Assembly: GCA_028293125.1 (NCBI GenBank)
Contig: JAQGPJ010000026.1
Span: 118,689 to 182,688 of the forward strand
Source: Verrucomicrobiales bacterium
GTDB lineage: Bacteria > Verrucomicrobiota > Verrucomicrobiia > Verrucomicrobiales > V1-33
Reading direction: 5' to 3'
DNA length: 64,000 nt
The position numbers and the translations under genes are program-made. The notes below the pieces were generated by a model. It was not told where the DNA came from and did not search any database. It saw only the letters and a list, made by a program, of their open reading frames with translations. The number at the start of each line of letters is the position of its first letter. Within the stretch, counting starts at the first letter, position 1. This document shows positions 50,222 through 58,170 of the stretch, piece after piece.

Positions 50222-51334
50222 TCACCACGCCGCCCGGTAAAGCTCCAGCAGGTCGGCTTCGGTGACCGGCACGGGGTTGGTGCGGTGGCAGGAATCGGCG
50301 AAAGCGTCGGTGGCCAGGGCCTCAAGGGCGGTTTCGGGAACATTCTGCCCGCGCAGGCCGCCGGTGAGGCCGATAGTCTCCAACCAGGCTTTCACGGCGG
50401 CGATGACAGCCTCATCCGAGGTGTCCTCCAGACCCAGCGCGCTGGCAGCACGACGGTAAACACCCGGTTTTTTCCGCGCGTTGAAGGCCATCACCGGCAC
50501 CACGCAGAGGGCATTGGCGGTGCCGTGATGAACGCCGAACCGGGCGGACAGCGGATGCGACAGGGAATGCACGGCCCCGAGATCCTTCTGGAAAGCCACC
50601 CCGCCCATCGCGGCGGCCATGAGCATCAGCCCGCGGGCCTCCAGATTGCCGCCGTCACTCACGGCGGCAGGCAGGTTTTCATAGGACAGGCGCAAGCCCT
50701 CCCACGCGATGCCGTCGCAGAACGGATGAAAAACGGGGGAGGTCAGGGATTCCAGACAGTGGGTGAAAGCATCGGCTCCGGTGGCGGCGGTGAGGCGCGG
50801 CGGCAGGCCGGTGGTGAGTTCCGGATCAAGGATCACCAGATCAGCCAGCAGGCTGGGATGGAAAAAGACGCGTTTGTGCCCGTCCAGGGTGACCACACTG
50901 CTGCGGCCCACCTCACTGCCGGTGCCGGCGGTGGTGGGGATGGCCACAAAGGGCGGCAGCTTGCCGTAGGAATGCTCCCACGAAAAGCCCGCCAGGCCCA
51001 GACTGCTGAAAGCGGTCAGCCAGCGCGCGATTTTGGCGGTGTCCAGCGCGCTGCCGCCGCCAAGGCCAATAACACCGTCGCAGCCGTGCTCCATGTAGGC
51101 GGCGGCCACGGCCAGCACATCGTCCTCCACGGGATTCGGATGCACGGCGTCGCAGACCTCATATCGGGTCAGCACCGAGGTGACAGCGGCGAAGGCGGGC
51201 GTGGGCCGCAGACCGGGATCAGTGACCAGCAGGGGCCGGCTGACGCCCAGGCCGGAGAGCAGCGCGGGCAGTTCACGGTGGCGGCCTGCGCCGAATTTGA
51301 TCGGCGTGGGGAAAGCGATGTTGGTGTCGGTCAT
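50222..51334 (-). CDS. Iron-containing alcohol dehydrogenase
   Basis: Group III (Fe-type) alcohol dehydrogenase of 370 residues. The nucleotide-binding region VIGLGGGSALDTAKI is present, along with AIPTTAGTGSEVGRSSVVTL and the metal ligands in ATGADAFTHCLES (Asp, His) and AVHSLSHPLSARFGVHHGTA (two His). The ATG overlaps the stop of the upstream amidotransferase gene by ATGA (51331-51334), indicating translational coupling. Proposed role: oxidation of the hydroxyl group of a gamma-glutamyl amino alcohol. Its close coupling to an amidotransferase argues for a nitrogen-containing substrate. Confidence 0.93.
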   Translation of the reverse strand: MTDTNIAFPTPIKFGAGRHRELPALLSGLGVSRPLLVTDPGLRPTPAFAAVTSVLTRYEVCDAVHPNPVEDDVLAVAAAYMEHGCDGVIGLGGGSALDTAKIARWLTAFSSLGLAGFSWEHSYGKLPPFVAIPTTAGTGSEVGRSSVVTLDGHKRVFFHPSLLADLVILDPELTTGLPPRLTAATGADAFTHCLESLTSPVFHPFCDGIAWEGLRLSYENLPAAVSDGGNLEARGLMLMAAAMGGVAFQKDLGAVHSLSHPLSARFGVHHGTANALCVVPVMAFNARKKPGVYRRAASALGLEDTSDEAVIAAVKAWLETIGLTGGLRGQNVPETALEALATDAFADSCHRTNPVPVTEADLLELYRAAW

Positions 51335-52056
51335 GCGGAGGGAATAAGGTCCAGAAAACGGGAAAAAAGGCCGGGCGCGTGCGGGGTGGGCACCGCCGCG
51401 TCCAGCACGGCGTCGGCATCGAAAGGCAGAGCGCCGCGCAGGGCGGCGCGGCGCTCCGTCCACAGCAGGCGCAGGATCTCCGGGGTGAACTCCGGATGAA
51501 ACTGCACACTGAACTGCCCTGGACCATAAGCCAGGGCCTGCACCGGGGTATGCGCATTTCCGCCAAGCAGCGTGGCATTTAGGGGAAGGGTCAGGACAGC
51601 GTCCTGATGGCTCGCCAGAAACACCGGCGGTGCCGTCATTCCCGCAAACAGCGGACTGGCCGCGCCTTCCGGCGTCAGGGCGATTTCCACATTGCCCAGC
51701 TCCCAGCCATTCGGGCTGCGCGCCACCACGGCCCCGGCGGCCCGGCCCATGACCTGATGCCCATGGCACACGCCGAAGATGGCCCGGCCCTCCTTCAGCC
51801 ACAGGCGCACCATCCGCAGATAGGCCAGCGATTCCGGCTCATCCGACCAGGCGTCGCGGGGCGATCCGCTGAGGATCAGGGCATCCGCCCGCTCCGCCGC
51901 CGCCGGCAGATCCGGAGAGGACGAGGCGATGCTGCTGACGGAAATACCGGGAATCCCCTCCAGCGCCTGGCGGAACCACGACGGCGGGCCGCCCAGCTTC
52001 GCGGCGGCCTCCTCCCGGGAGTACTCCACGGCATCGATCACAAGCACACGCTTCAT
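51331..52056 (-). CDS. Class I glutamine amidotransferase-like hydrolase
   Basis: The 241-residue GATase-1 domain stands alone. It has the nucleophile elbow FGVCHGHQVMGRA and the His-Glu pair in FSVQFHPEFTPEI, so the catalytic triad is complete. No synthetase domain is attached. Relatives include PuuD-like gamma-glutamyl hydrolases and GMP-synthase-like amidotransferases. In this operon, with a GS-like ligase and two dehydrogenases, hydrolysis of a gamma-glutamyl bond is the most sensible role. It is separated by 33 bases from the regulator gene and overlaps the alcohol dehydrogenase gene. Confidence 0.9.
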   Translation of the reverse strand: MKRVLVIDAVEYSREEAAAKLGGPPSWFRQALEGIPGISVSSIASSSPDLPAAAERADALILSGSPRDAWSDEPESLAYLRMVRLWLKEGRAIFGVCHGHQVMGRAAGAVVARSPNGWELGNVEIALTPEGAASPLFAGMTAPPVFLASHQDAVLTLPLNATLLGGNAHTPVQALAYGPGQFSVQFHPEFTPEILRLLWTERRAALRGALPFDADAVLDAAVPTPHAPGLFSRFLDLIPSA

Positions 52057-52089
52057 GGACGGAAGCCCTTTGCCGTGAAGCGCGGAAAG

Positions 52090-53349
52090 TCAAGTCCGGC
52101 GCAGGCGGCGGTAATCCTTGGGCGTGCTGCCCGTGCCCCGGCGGAAGAAGCGCCGCAGCTCCCCGGCGTCGGCGAATCCCGTGCGGGCGGCGATCTCCCC
52201 GGAGCCCAGGTCCGTGGCGGTGAGCCAGTGGCGGATGATGTCCAGCCGCGCACGGTCCACCTCCTCCTTGGGGCTGACCCCGAAACTGGTCAGGAACCGC
52301 TGACGCAGCAGGCTGACGGACACGCCCAGGGCCTCCGCGATCTCCCCCACGCGGGGCGCGGAGGTCGCGGCCTGGGTGCGGATCAGGCGCACGCCCTCGG
52401 CCACCAGCGGATCGCGGATGGCCAGCACGTTGGTGCTTTCACGGATGGTCACGCCCGTCACCGGCACCCGCTGCACCCTGCCGCCAGGCACCGGACGGCC
52501 ATGCATCAGGGCGAAGAGGACCTCCGCCGCCCGCAGGCCGATGGCATGGCCGGGATAGGTCACGCTGCTGAGGGACGGCGTGGCGGCATAGCAGAAGTGC
52601 GACTGGTCATTGCAGCCGATGAGCGCGAGATCCTGCGGCACGCGCACCCCCACCTCCTGCGCCGCCTGCAGCAGTCCGTGGGCCAGCAGATCATCCACGG
52701 CGAAGACTCCGCAGGGGCGCGGCAGCCGCGACAGCACCTCTTTGTAGATCTCCCTCAGCCGCCTCCAGACATCACCCTCCCCCGCCGGGCACTCCAGCTG
52801 GATCACTTTGGGCTGATGGCCCGCCGCCGCCAGCCCCTCACGGAATCCCTGCGCGCGCTCCAGGGAATACTGGCGCGGCACATTCAGCCCCGTCAGCTGG
52901 TCATCCACAAACGGCGCGGCGCGGCCGATGTAAACGAAGTGTTCCAGCCCCAGAGTGAGCAGGTGCCGCGCGGCCTCCGCCCCGCCTCCCGCATTGTCCG
53001 GAGCCACACTGGGAAAGGGGCCGTCCAGGCACTCCGTGCTCAGGTTCACCACCTTCAGCCCGGCGGCCCGCCAGGCTTTCCGCTCCTCATCGGTATAGCG
53101 GAATACGATCAGTCCGTCCCCCCGCCAGTGGGCGTCGATCACGTTTGGCGCCAGTTCCCCGCTGCTGTCGATGGGGGCCTCCAGAATCCACGGCTCATGC
53201 GCGCGCATGAAATCGATGATGCCGTCGAAGACCGCCCGCTGATGGCTGATCCACGGGGGAAAACGCACCCCCACACGGCGCAGGCGGGCACTGGTCACAG
53301 ACGGGGGGACAGGAGGCGGTGGCTGCACGGGGTTCTGTATATAAGGCAT
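52090..53349 (-). CDS. XylR-type transcriptional regulator (LacI-like sensor with AraC-type HTH)
   Basis: DNA-binding regulator of 419 residues. The N-terminal two thirds is a periplasmic-binding-protein-like ligand domain (VGVRFPPWISHQRAVFDGII, FAVDDLLAHGLLQAAQEVGV, LALIGCNDQSHFCYAATPSL). The C-terminus is a double AraC HTH (IAEALGVSVSLLRQRFLTSF and ARTGFADAGELRRFFRRGTG). This is the XylR-like plan common in Verrucomicrobia and Planctomycetes. It is the first gene of the minus-strand run and diverges from the secreted GDPD gene, so it probably controls both directions. ATG 53349 is chosen; an in-frame start at 53424 is possible. A perfect palindrome covers this start codon. Confidence 0.9.
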   Translation of the reverse strand: MPYIQNPVQPPPPVPPSVTSARLRRVGVRFPPWISHQRAVFDGIIDFMRAHEPWILEAPIDSSGELAPNVIDAHWRGDGLIVFRYTDEERKAWRAAGLKVVNLSTECLDGPFPSVAPDNAGGGAEAARHLLTLGLEHFVYIGRAAPFVDDQLTGLNVPRQYSLERAQGFREGLAAAGHQPKVIQLECPAGEGDVWRRLREIYKEVLSRLPRPCGVFAVDDLLAHGLLQAAQEVGVRVPQDLALIGCNDQSHFCYAATPSLSSVTYPGHAIGLRAAEVLFALMHGRPVPGGRVQRVPVTGVTIRESTNVLAIRDPLVAEGVRLIRTQAATSAPRVGEIAEALGVSVSLLRQRFLTSFGVSPKEEVDRARLDIIRHWLTATDLGSGEIAARTGFADAGELRRFFRRGTGSTPKDYRRLRRT

Positions 53350-53359
53350 GCTGCATGCC
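53345..53359. promoter_or_regulatory. Perfect 7-1-7 palindrome over the regulator start codon
   Basis: GGCATGC-T-GCATGCC is perfectly symmetric. It overlaps the proposed ATG of the XylR-type regulator (53347-53349), a place suited to autorepression. Both the sequence and its location between divergent promoters make it a candidate operator. Confidence 0.45.
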
Positions 53360-53407
53360 AAACGAGGCGTCGGGCCGTTGGCGATTTTGACAGACCCGCT
53401 ACGGATT

Positions 53408-53424
53408 TTGCGGGAGGACCGCAA
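53408..53424. promoter_or_regulatory. Second inverted repeat in the divergent regulatory region
   Basis: TTGCGG (53408-53413) and CCGCAA (53419-53424) are perfect inverted repeats with a 5-base spacer. A TTGACA hexamer lies at 53387-53392 on the plus strand, but no good -10 follows at 16-18 bases. The rest of the 283-base intergenic region shows no further structure I can support. Confidence 0.3.
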
Positions 53425-53632
53425 GAACTTTTCCTGCCACTGATGCGGAGTGGAAATCCCCTCTCCGCACCCTCACAGCAAAGCCTCCGCAGGCCTGGAC
53501 AACCTTCCTCCATGGGTTCCGTCCCGGCATTCCCTGTCCCCGCATCCTGCCTCCGGCCCGGACGTACGGCCTGCGGCGGTGAATGGAGGCCATGCCGCCG
53601 GCTTTATTCCCCAAACCCGCCCCCCTTGCCAC

Positions 53633-56401
53633 ATGGCCTTCCACCCCCACCGCCGCCGCTCAATCACCCTCACGCTTCTTGGCACTTCCCTGCTTGTGAT
53701 CCACGGCGCGTCCGGAGCGGACGTCCTCCTTCGCTTCAATGCCCCCACGGACCCCGTGGTGGCCTCCTCCGGCAATGCCACACTGAAATACTACGATCCC
53801 GAAACCAGCGGTTGGGGGCCCGGGGCCACGCAGTTCGGCAAGGCCAGCAGCCTCGGGCTGCCGGGCATGACCCGCGGGGACCCTGACGTCATGTTCTTCC
53901 CTGCCTGCGGTCCGCAGCAGGGATACGAACTCACCACTGGATTCCCCCCGAATGGAGCCTATGCCGGAACCCTCGGCATGACCTCGAACTACACGGTCAT
54001 CCACGATGTCTATTTCCCGCCCGAAAGCGGAGGCAAATGGCGCGCCCTGCTCCAGACCAGTCCCGTGAACGGGGATGACGGAGAATTTTTTCTTCAGAAC
54101 AGCGCCGCCGGCGGCGTGGGCATCAACGGCAACTACCGCGGCACCGTGACCACCGGGGTTTGGCACCGCATCGCCATCTCCGTGCGCTCAGCCCCCGGCG
54201 AGGGGCAGGCGCAGCGTTATATCGACGGGCAGTTTGTGGGGGCCATCGGCACCACCGGCAGTGCGCTGGAGGAGCGGTTCGCCCTGCCGTCCGGCACGCC
54301 GGATCCCGTGCTGCTGCTGACGGACAATGACAATGAGACCGCGCCCGGCTATATCAGCGGCTTCTACATTGTGGACCGGGCGATGAACGCGGCGGAGATC
54401 ACGGCGCTGGGCGGCCCCAACGCCGCCGGAGCCAATGTGCCCGGTGCCGCCGCCCCGGCTTATGCCTCCAAAATGACGCGGCTGGCGGGGGCCATCGGCC
54501 ACCGCGGCGGTTCCTACGGCTCGTATCCTGACAACACCATTCCCGCCCTCCGCCAAGCTTTTCTGGATGGAGCCAAAGGAGTGGAGGTGGACACGCGCCT
54601 GACCTCCGACGGCGTGGCGGTCTGCTTCCACGACGCCACCGTGGACCGCACCACCGACGGCAGCGGCGATGTTTCCAGCCTCAGTTTGGCGGCCCTGAAA
54701 CTGCTCGACGCCGGGGCCAAATACGATCCCGCCTTCGCCGGCACCCGCGTGCCCACCCTGGCGGAGGCCCTGACAGAAGCCAAGGGCAAGGGCATTGTCT
54801 ATCTGGACATCAAAACCAAGGACCAGCCGGACGCGTCCGCCGCCGCGTTCGCCGCGGCCATTGCCCAATCCGGATTTCCTTTGGCCGATCTCTGGTTCTG
54901 GGCTCCGGACGACGATGTCCTGGCCGCCGCCGTGCGGGCCAAAGTGCCCGGCGCCAAGATCCTCTGGGGCGGCCCCGCGGAGGACTGGGCCTCCAACCCC
55001 GGGTACTTCCAGGACCTCCGGGACAAGGGGGTGATCGGCTTCTCCATGGGCACGGGCACCGGCGCTCCGGACCCCGCCTTTGTGTCCCGTGCCAAGCAGG
55101 AGGGCTTCATCGTGGAGGTCTACACCATCAACGATCCCGACACCATGCTGGCCTGCGCCGCCGCCGGCGTGGACTACATGGAGACTGACTTCCCGGCCAC
55201 GGCCGCTGCCCTGCAGCCTGCGCAGCAGGCCAAAGCCAGCCTGCCCGGCCCCGCCGCCGGCGGTGCCGTTTCCACTCCCTCCGCGACCCTGACATGGGTG
55301 CCCGCCACCGGAGCCACCAGCCACCGCGTCTCCTTCGGCACCGTCAATCCGCCGCCATTTGTGCGGGAGCAGACCAGCGACCTTTATTTCACCGGGATGC
55401 TGGCTCAGTCCCAGACCTATTACTGGAGAGTGGATGAGATCACCCCCGGAGGCATTGTCACCGGCGATGTCTGGAGCTTCACCACCGCCGCGCCCGCCAC
55501 GGGCACTATTCTGGAATGGGGATTCGACGGCTCCCTGGCAGCAGCCATCGGCGGCGGCGTGCTGGAGTATGCCGACGGCGAGAACACCAAGGGTCAGGTG
55601 GTTTTTGAAACCTCCGACGATGCCAATGTGCCCCATATCAACGGGGATCCCGTGTCCTACCTGCGCATCCCGGCCTTCTTCTCGGCCTCCGACGGCCTGG
55701 CCCTGACCTTCCCGGCCAGCATCGCCCCCAATGGCGGCGGCGTGGATGTGAACCGCTACAGCTTTGTCTTCGATGTGCTGATGCCGGCCACCGGCTCGTA
55801 TTCGAACTTCTTCAATACCAGTCCCGGCAACAACAACGACGGAGATTTCTTTGTCCGCGGGGACGGAGCTTTGGGAATCGCCGCCCTCGGCTACTCCTCT
55901 GCCGGCGTCATCCACTCCGGGGAGTGGCAGCGCATCATCTTTTCCGCTGATCTGCCTTCCGGCACCGTGACCTATTATGTGGACGGCGCTCCGGTGCTGA
56001 CCAAAACCGGCGCGGCCCTGACCGGCGGGCGGTTTTCTCTCTTCCCCGGCACCGGGGCCGGACCTCATGTCCGGCTACTGAATGATGAGGATGGCGAGAT
56101 GATGGAGATGATGGTCAGCGCTGTAGCCTTCATCGACGCGCCGCTGACCGCCTCCCAAGCGTCTGATCTGGGTGGAGTGAAGCCTGCCGGCATCTTCCGC
56201 ACCGCCGCCACCCTGCCCCCGGTGACCATCACCCGCACCGGCAACAGCGTCATCCTCACCTGGACCGCCGCCGCCGGACGCCGCCTCCAGCGCTCAGTCA
56301 ATCTGAGCACTTGGACAGACGTTCCCGGCACCACCGGCCAAGGTACCTGGACGGAGACCATCCAAGCCGGAGCCAAAGTGTTTTTCCGGACTGCGGAATA
56401 A
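53633..56401 (+). CDS. Secreted glycerophosphodiester phosphodiesterase with two LamG-like domains
   Basis: Exported enzyme of 922 residues. A signal peptide (SITLTLLGTSLLVIHGASGA) is followed by a LamG-like domain (about residues 30-280), a GDPD domain (about 285-530: IGHRGGSYGSYPDNTIPALR, GVEVDTRLTSDGVAVCFHDA, ending VDYMETDFPA), a fibronectin-like segment (LTWVPATGATSHRVSFGT) and a second LamG-like domain (about 625-860). The last part resembles a short C-terminal beta domain. It would release glycerol-3-phosphate and an alcohol such as ethanolamine or choline from deacylated phospholipids. It diverges from the XylR-type regulator of the phospholipase/ligase cluster. ATG 53633 fixed by the signal peptide. 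Confidence 0.9.
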   Translation: MAFHPHRRRSITLTLLGTSLLVIHGASGADVLLRFNAPTDPVVASSGNATLKYYDPETSGWGPGATQFGKASSLGLPGMTRGDPDVMFFPACGPQQGYELTTGFPPNGAYAGTLGMTSNYTVIHDVYFPPESGGKWRALLQTSPVNGDDGEFFLQNSAAGGVGINGNYRGTVTTGVWHRIAISVRSAPGEGQAQRYIDGQFVGAIGTTGSALEERFALPSGTPDPVLLLTDNDNETAPGYISGFYIVDRAMNAAEITALGGPNAAGANVPGAAAPAYASKMTRLAGAIGHRGGSYGSYPDNTIPALRQAFLDGAKGVEVDTRLTSDGVAVCFHDATVDRTTDGSGDVSSLSLAALKLLDAGAKYDPAFAGTRVPTLAEALTEAKGKGIVYLDIKTKDQPDASAAAFAAAIAQSGFPLADLWFWAPDDDVLAAAVRAKVPGAKILWGGPAEDWASNPGYFQDLRDKGVIGFSMGTGTGAPDPAFVSRAKQEGFIVEVYTINDPDTMLACAAAGVDYMETDFPATAAALQPAQQAKASLPGPAAGGAVSTPSATLTWVPATGATSHRVSFGTVNPPPFVREQTSDLYFTGMLAQSQTYYWRVDEITPGGIVTGDVWSFTTAAPATGTILEWGFDGSLAAAIGGGVLEYADGENTKGQVVFETSDDANVPHINGDPVSYLRIPAFFSASDGLALTFPASIAPNGGGVDVNRYSFVFDVLMPATGSYSNFFNTSPGNNNDGDFFVRGDGALGIAALGYSSAGVIHSGEWQRIIFSADLPSGTVTYYVDGAPVLTKTGAALTGGRFSLFPGTGAGPHVRLLNDEDGEMMEMMVSAVAFIDAPLTASQASDLGGVKPAGIFRTAATLPPVTITRTGNSVILTWTAAAGRRLQRSVNLSTWTDVPGTTGQGTWTETIQAGAKVFFRTAE

Positions 56402-56524
56402 TGGGGCGAACTTGTTGCTTTTCATTCCTCTTTTATTTTTAATCCTGTTTTACAGCCGTTTCATCCCTCTCCCCGCTTTTCAACCACCCACCCACCCACC
56501 CACCACTAAACCAATCATTCCCAT

Positions 56525-57289
56525 ATGAAACTGCACCATCTCCTGCTCTTTTCCCTGCTGGCCACCCCCATGGCCCCCGCCGCTATGACGGTCGTCCAGT
56601 TCAACGGCAGCCCCCAGACCCTGACCGGTCCCGGCTCCATGGCCGTCACTGGCAGTCTGCCGGTCACCTACGGCACCGTCAGCAGCTACGGTCTCGCCGC
56701 CATTCCCGGCGGAAATCCCACGGTCATGTCCTTTGCGGCCCCCGGCTTGGAAAACAGCCAGGGCCTCACTTTCACCCACGGCACCCCTGCCCCCAACACC
56801 ACAGGCTACACCATCCTGATGGATGTGTATTATTCCAGCATTCCCAACTATGTCTCGTTGCTGCAGCTGGACAACGCCGGTGACGGAGACCTTTTCGGCA
56901 GAGGAAGCGGTGCCATCGGCATCAGCAGCAACTACACCGGCACCGGCTTCACCGCCAACGCCTGGCACCGTGTGGCATTCACCATGAGCGGCGCCCAGGA
57001 CAACATGCAGATCTATGTGGACGGTGTCCTGGCCAATGGCACCACCACTCCCTCCGCGGCAGCCCGCTATGATCTCTCCGACCCCAGCTTCCTGATTTTC
57101 GCCGATGAGGACGGCGAAACCGCCGCCGGCTATATCGGCCTGTTCGGATTCGACGACCGCGCTTACAGCCCTGTGGAGATCGCCGCCCTTGGTGGCGCCA
57201 GCGTCATCCCCGAACCCGCCGGCACCGCTCTCCTCAGCGGCGTGGCTGCCCTCGGCCTCCTGACCCGCCGCCGCAGCGCGCGCCGCTAG
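56525..57289 (+). CDS. PEP-CTERM protein with LamG-like domain
   Basis: The 254-residue protein has a signal peptide (MKLHHLLLFSLLATPMAPAA), a LamG-like jelly-roll domain and a PEP-CTERM sorting tail: VIPEP near residue 226, a hydrophobic helix (GTALLSGVAALGLL) and an Arg cluster (TRRRSARR). The LamG part is related to those of the preceding GDPD gene: both have NAWHRVAF/VWHRIAI-type motifs, DNDNETAPGYISGF/DEDGETAAGYIGLF and the end motif VEIAALGG/AEITALGG. Exosortase processing would be needed; no exosortase gene is in the window. It follows the GDPD gene by 123 bases, a gap with an ACCC tandem run. Confidence 0.92.
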   Translation: MKLHHLLLFSLLATPMAPAAMTVVQFNGSPQTLTGPGSMAVTGSLPVTYGTVSSYGLAAIPGGNPTVMSFAAPGLENSQGLTFTHGTPAPNTTGYTILMDVYYSSIPNYVSLLQLDNAGDGDLFGRGSGAIGISSNYTGTGFTANAWHRVAFTMSGAQDNMQIYVDGVLANGTTTPSAAARYDLSDPSFLIFADEDGETAAGYIGLFGFDDRAYSPVEIAALGGASVIPEPAGTALLSGVAALGLLTRRRSARR

Positions 57290-57300
57290 CCGGTGCCAGG

Positions 57301-57329
57301 CCGGTGGGCAATATGACATTGCCCGCCGG
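57301..57329 (+). terminator. Stem-loop directly after PEP-CTERM gene
   Basis: CCGGTGGGCAAT (57301-57312) pairs with ATTGCCCGCCGG (57318-57329) with one G-U, around the loop ATGAC. It begins 11 bases after the stop codon. It lacks a T-run, so it may be an mRNA 3'-end stabiliser. Confidence 0.6.
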
Positions 57330-57359
57330 ACTTGGGAAATTCATGCCCTTCAGACAAAT

Positions 57360-57393
57360 GCCGCAGGTGCCGGACAGGCGCCTGCGGCGTTTT
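57360..57393 (+). terminator. Intrinsic terminator-like stem-loop before ruvA
   Basis: GCCGCAGGTGCC (57360-57371) pairs with GGCGCCTGCGGC (57377-57388), 12 bp with one wobble, 5-base loop, followed by GTTTTG. It is the better terminator of the two tandem hairpins and would separate the PEP-CTERM transcript from ruvA. Confidence 0.75.
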
Positions 57394-57506
57394 GCCATGC
57401 ACGGCTTGCGTTCACTCCGGTTTCCGTCCTCAAAGCCATAGGGAAACTCCGCCGGCCGCCGGACTTCGCGTTTGCATTGGAGCGCCCCCGTTTACCATGG
57501 GACGGC

Positions 57507-58127
57507 ATGATTACATTTTTAAGAGGACGGCTGGCCGAAAGTCTTCCGGACCGGGTCACGGTGGAGGTGCAGGGCATGGGCTACGAGGTTTTCATCCCCG
57601 TCAGCACTTATGACCGCCTGCCGGCGGAGGGCGAGGAGGTGCGGCTGCTGACGCACCATCACGTTCGTGAGCAGGAGCAGACCCTCTTCGGCTTCGCCAC
57701 CGGCGAGGAGCGCGACCTTTTCCGCCTGCTGATCAACCGCGTGACCGGTGTGGGCCCTAAGATGGGCCTGGCCGTTCTGGCAGGGATGGCGGTGCGCGAC
57801 TTCAAACGGCATGTGGTGCAGGGCGATGTGGCGGCGCTTTCCAAAATCAGCGGGGTGGGCAAAAAAACCGCCGAGCGCATCATTTTGGAGCTGAAAGACA
57901 AGGTGGGCGTCACTGATGCCTGGAAGGACTCCGCGGAGGCACCGGGGACCAAAAACGCCCTGACCCCCGAGCAGGCGGCCATGAACGACGCCATCCTGGG
58001 CCTGATCAATCTGGGCTACAAGCAGGTGGAGGCCCAGAAAGCCGTGAAAAAGCTCGTGGAGGAGGGCACGCTGGCGGAAAGCGGGGCGCTGGTGCGCGGC
58101 GCCCTGCGGCTTCTCAGCCAGGCTTGA
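57507..58127 (+). CDS. ruvA: Holliday junction branch migration protein RuvA
   Basis: DNA-binding subunit of the RuvAB Holliday junction motor. The 206-residue product has the N-terminal OB fold (MITFLRGRLAESLPDRVTVE and VQGMGYEVFIP), the tandem HhH region (LINRVTGVGPKMGLAVLAGM and LSKISGVGKKTAERIILELK) and the C-terminal RuvB-contacting domain (AMNDAILGLINLGYKQVEAQ). Length matches the family. Start is ATG 57507; an in-frame ATG 30 bases upstream is not supported by the family start. ruvB and ruvC are not adjacent. The next gene starts 43 bases downstream. Confidence 0.97.
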   Translation: MITFLRGRLAESLPDRVTVEVQGMGYEVFIPVSTYDRLPAEGEEVRLLTHHHVREQEQTLFGFATGEERDLFRLLINRVTGVGPKMGLAVLAGMAVRDFKRHVVQGDVAALSKISGVGKKTAERIILELKDKVGVTDAWKDSAEAPGTKNALTPEQAAMNDAILGLINLGYKQVEAQKAVKKLVEEGTLAESGALVRGALRLLSQA

Positions 58128-58170
58128 CCCTTCCCCATTCCTACCCATTTTCCCTCAAACAACGCACGCG

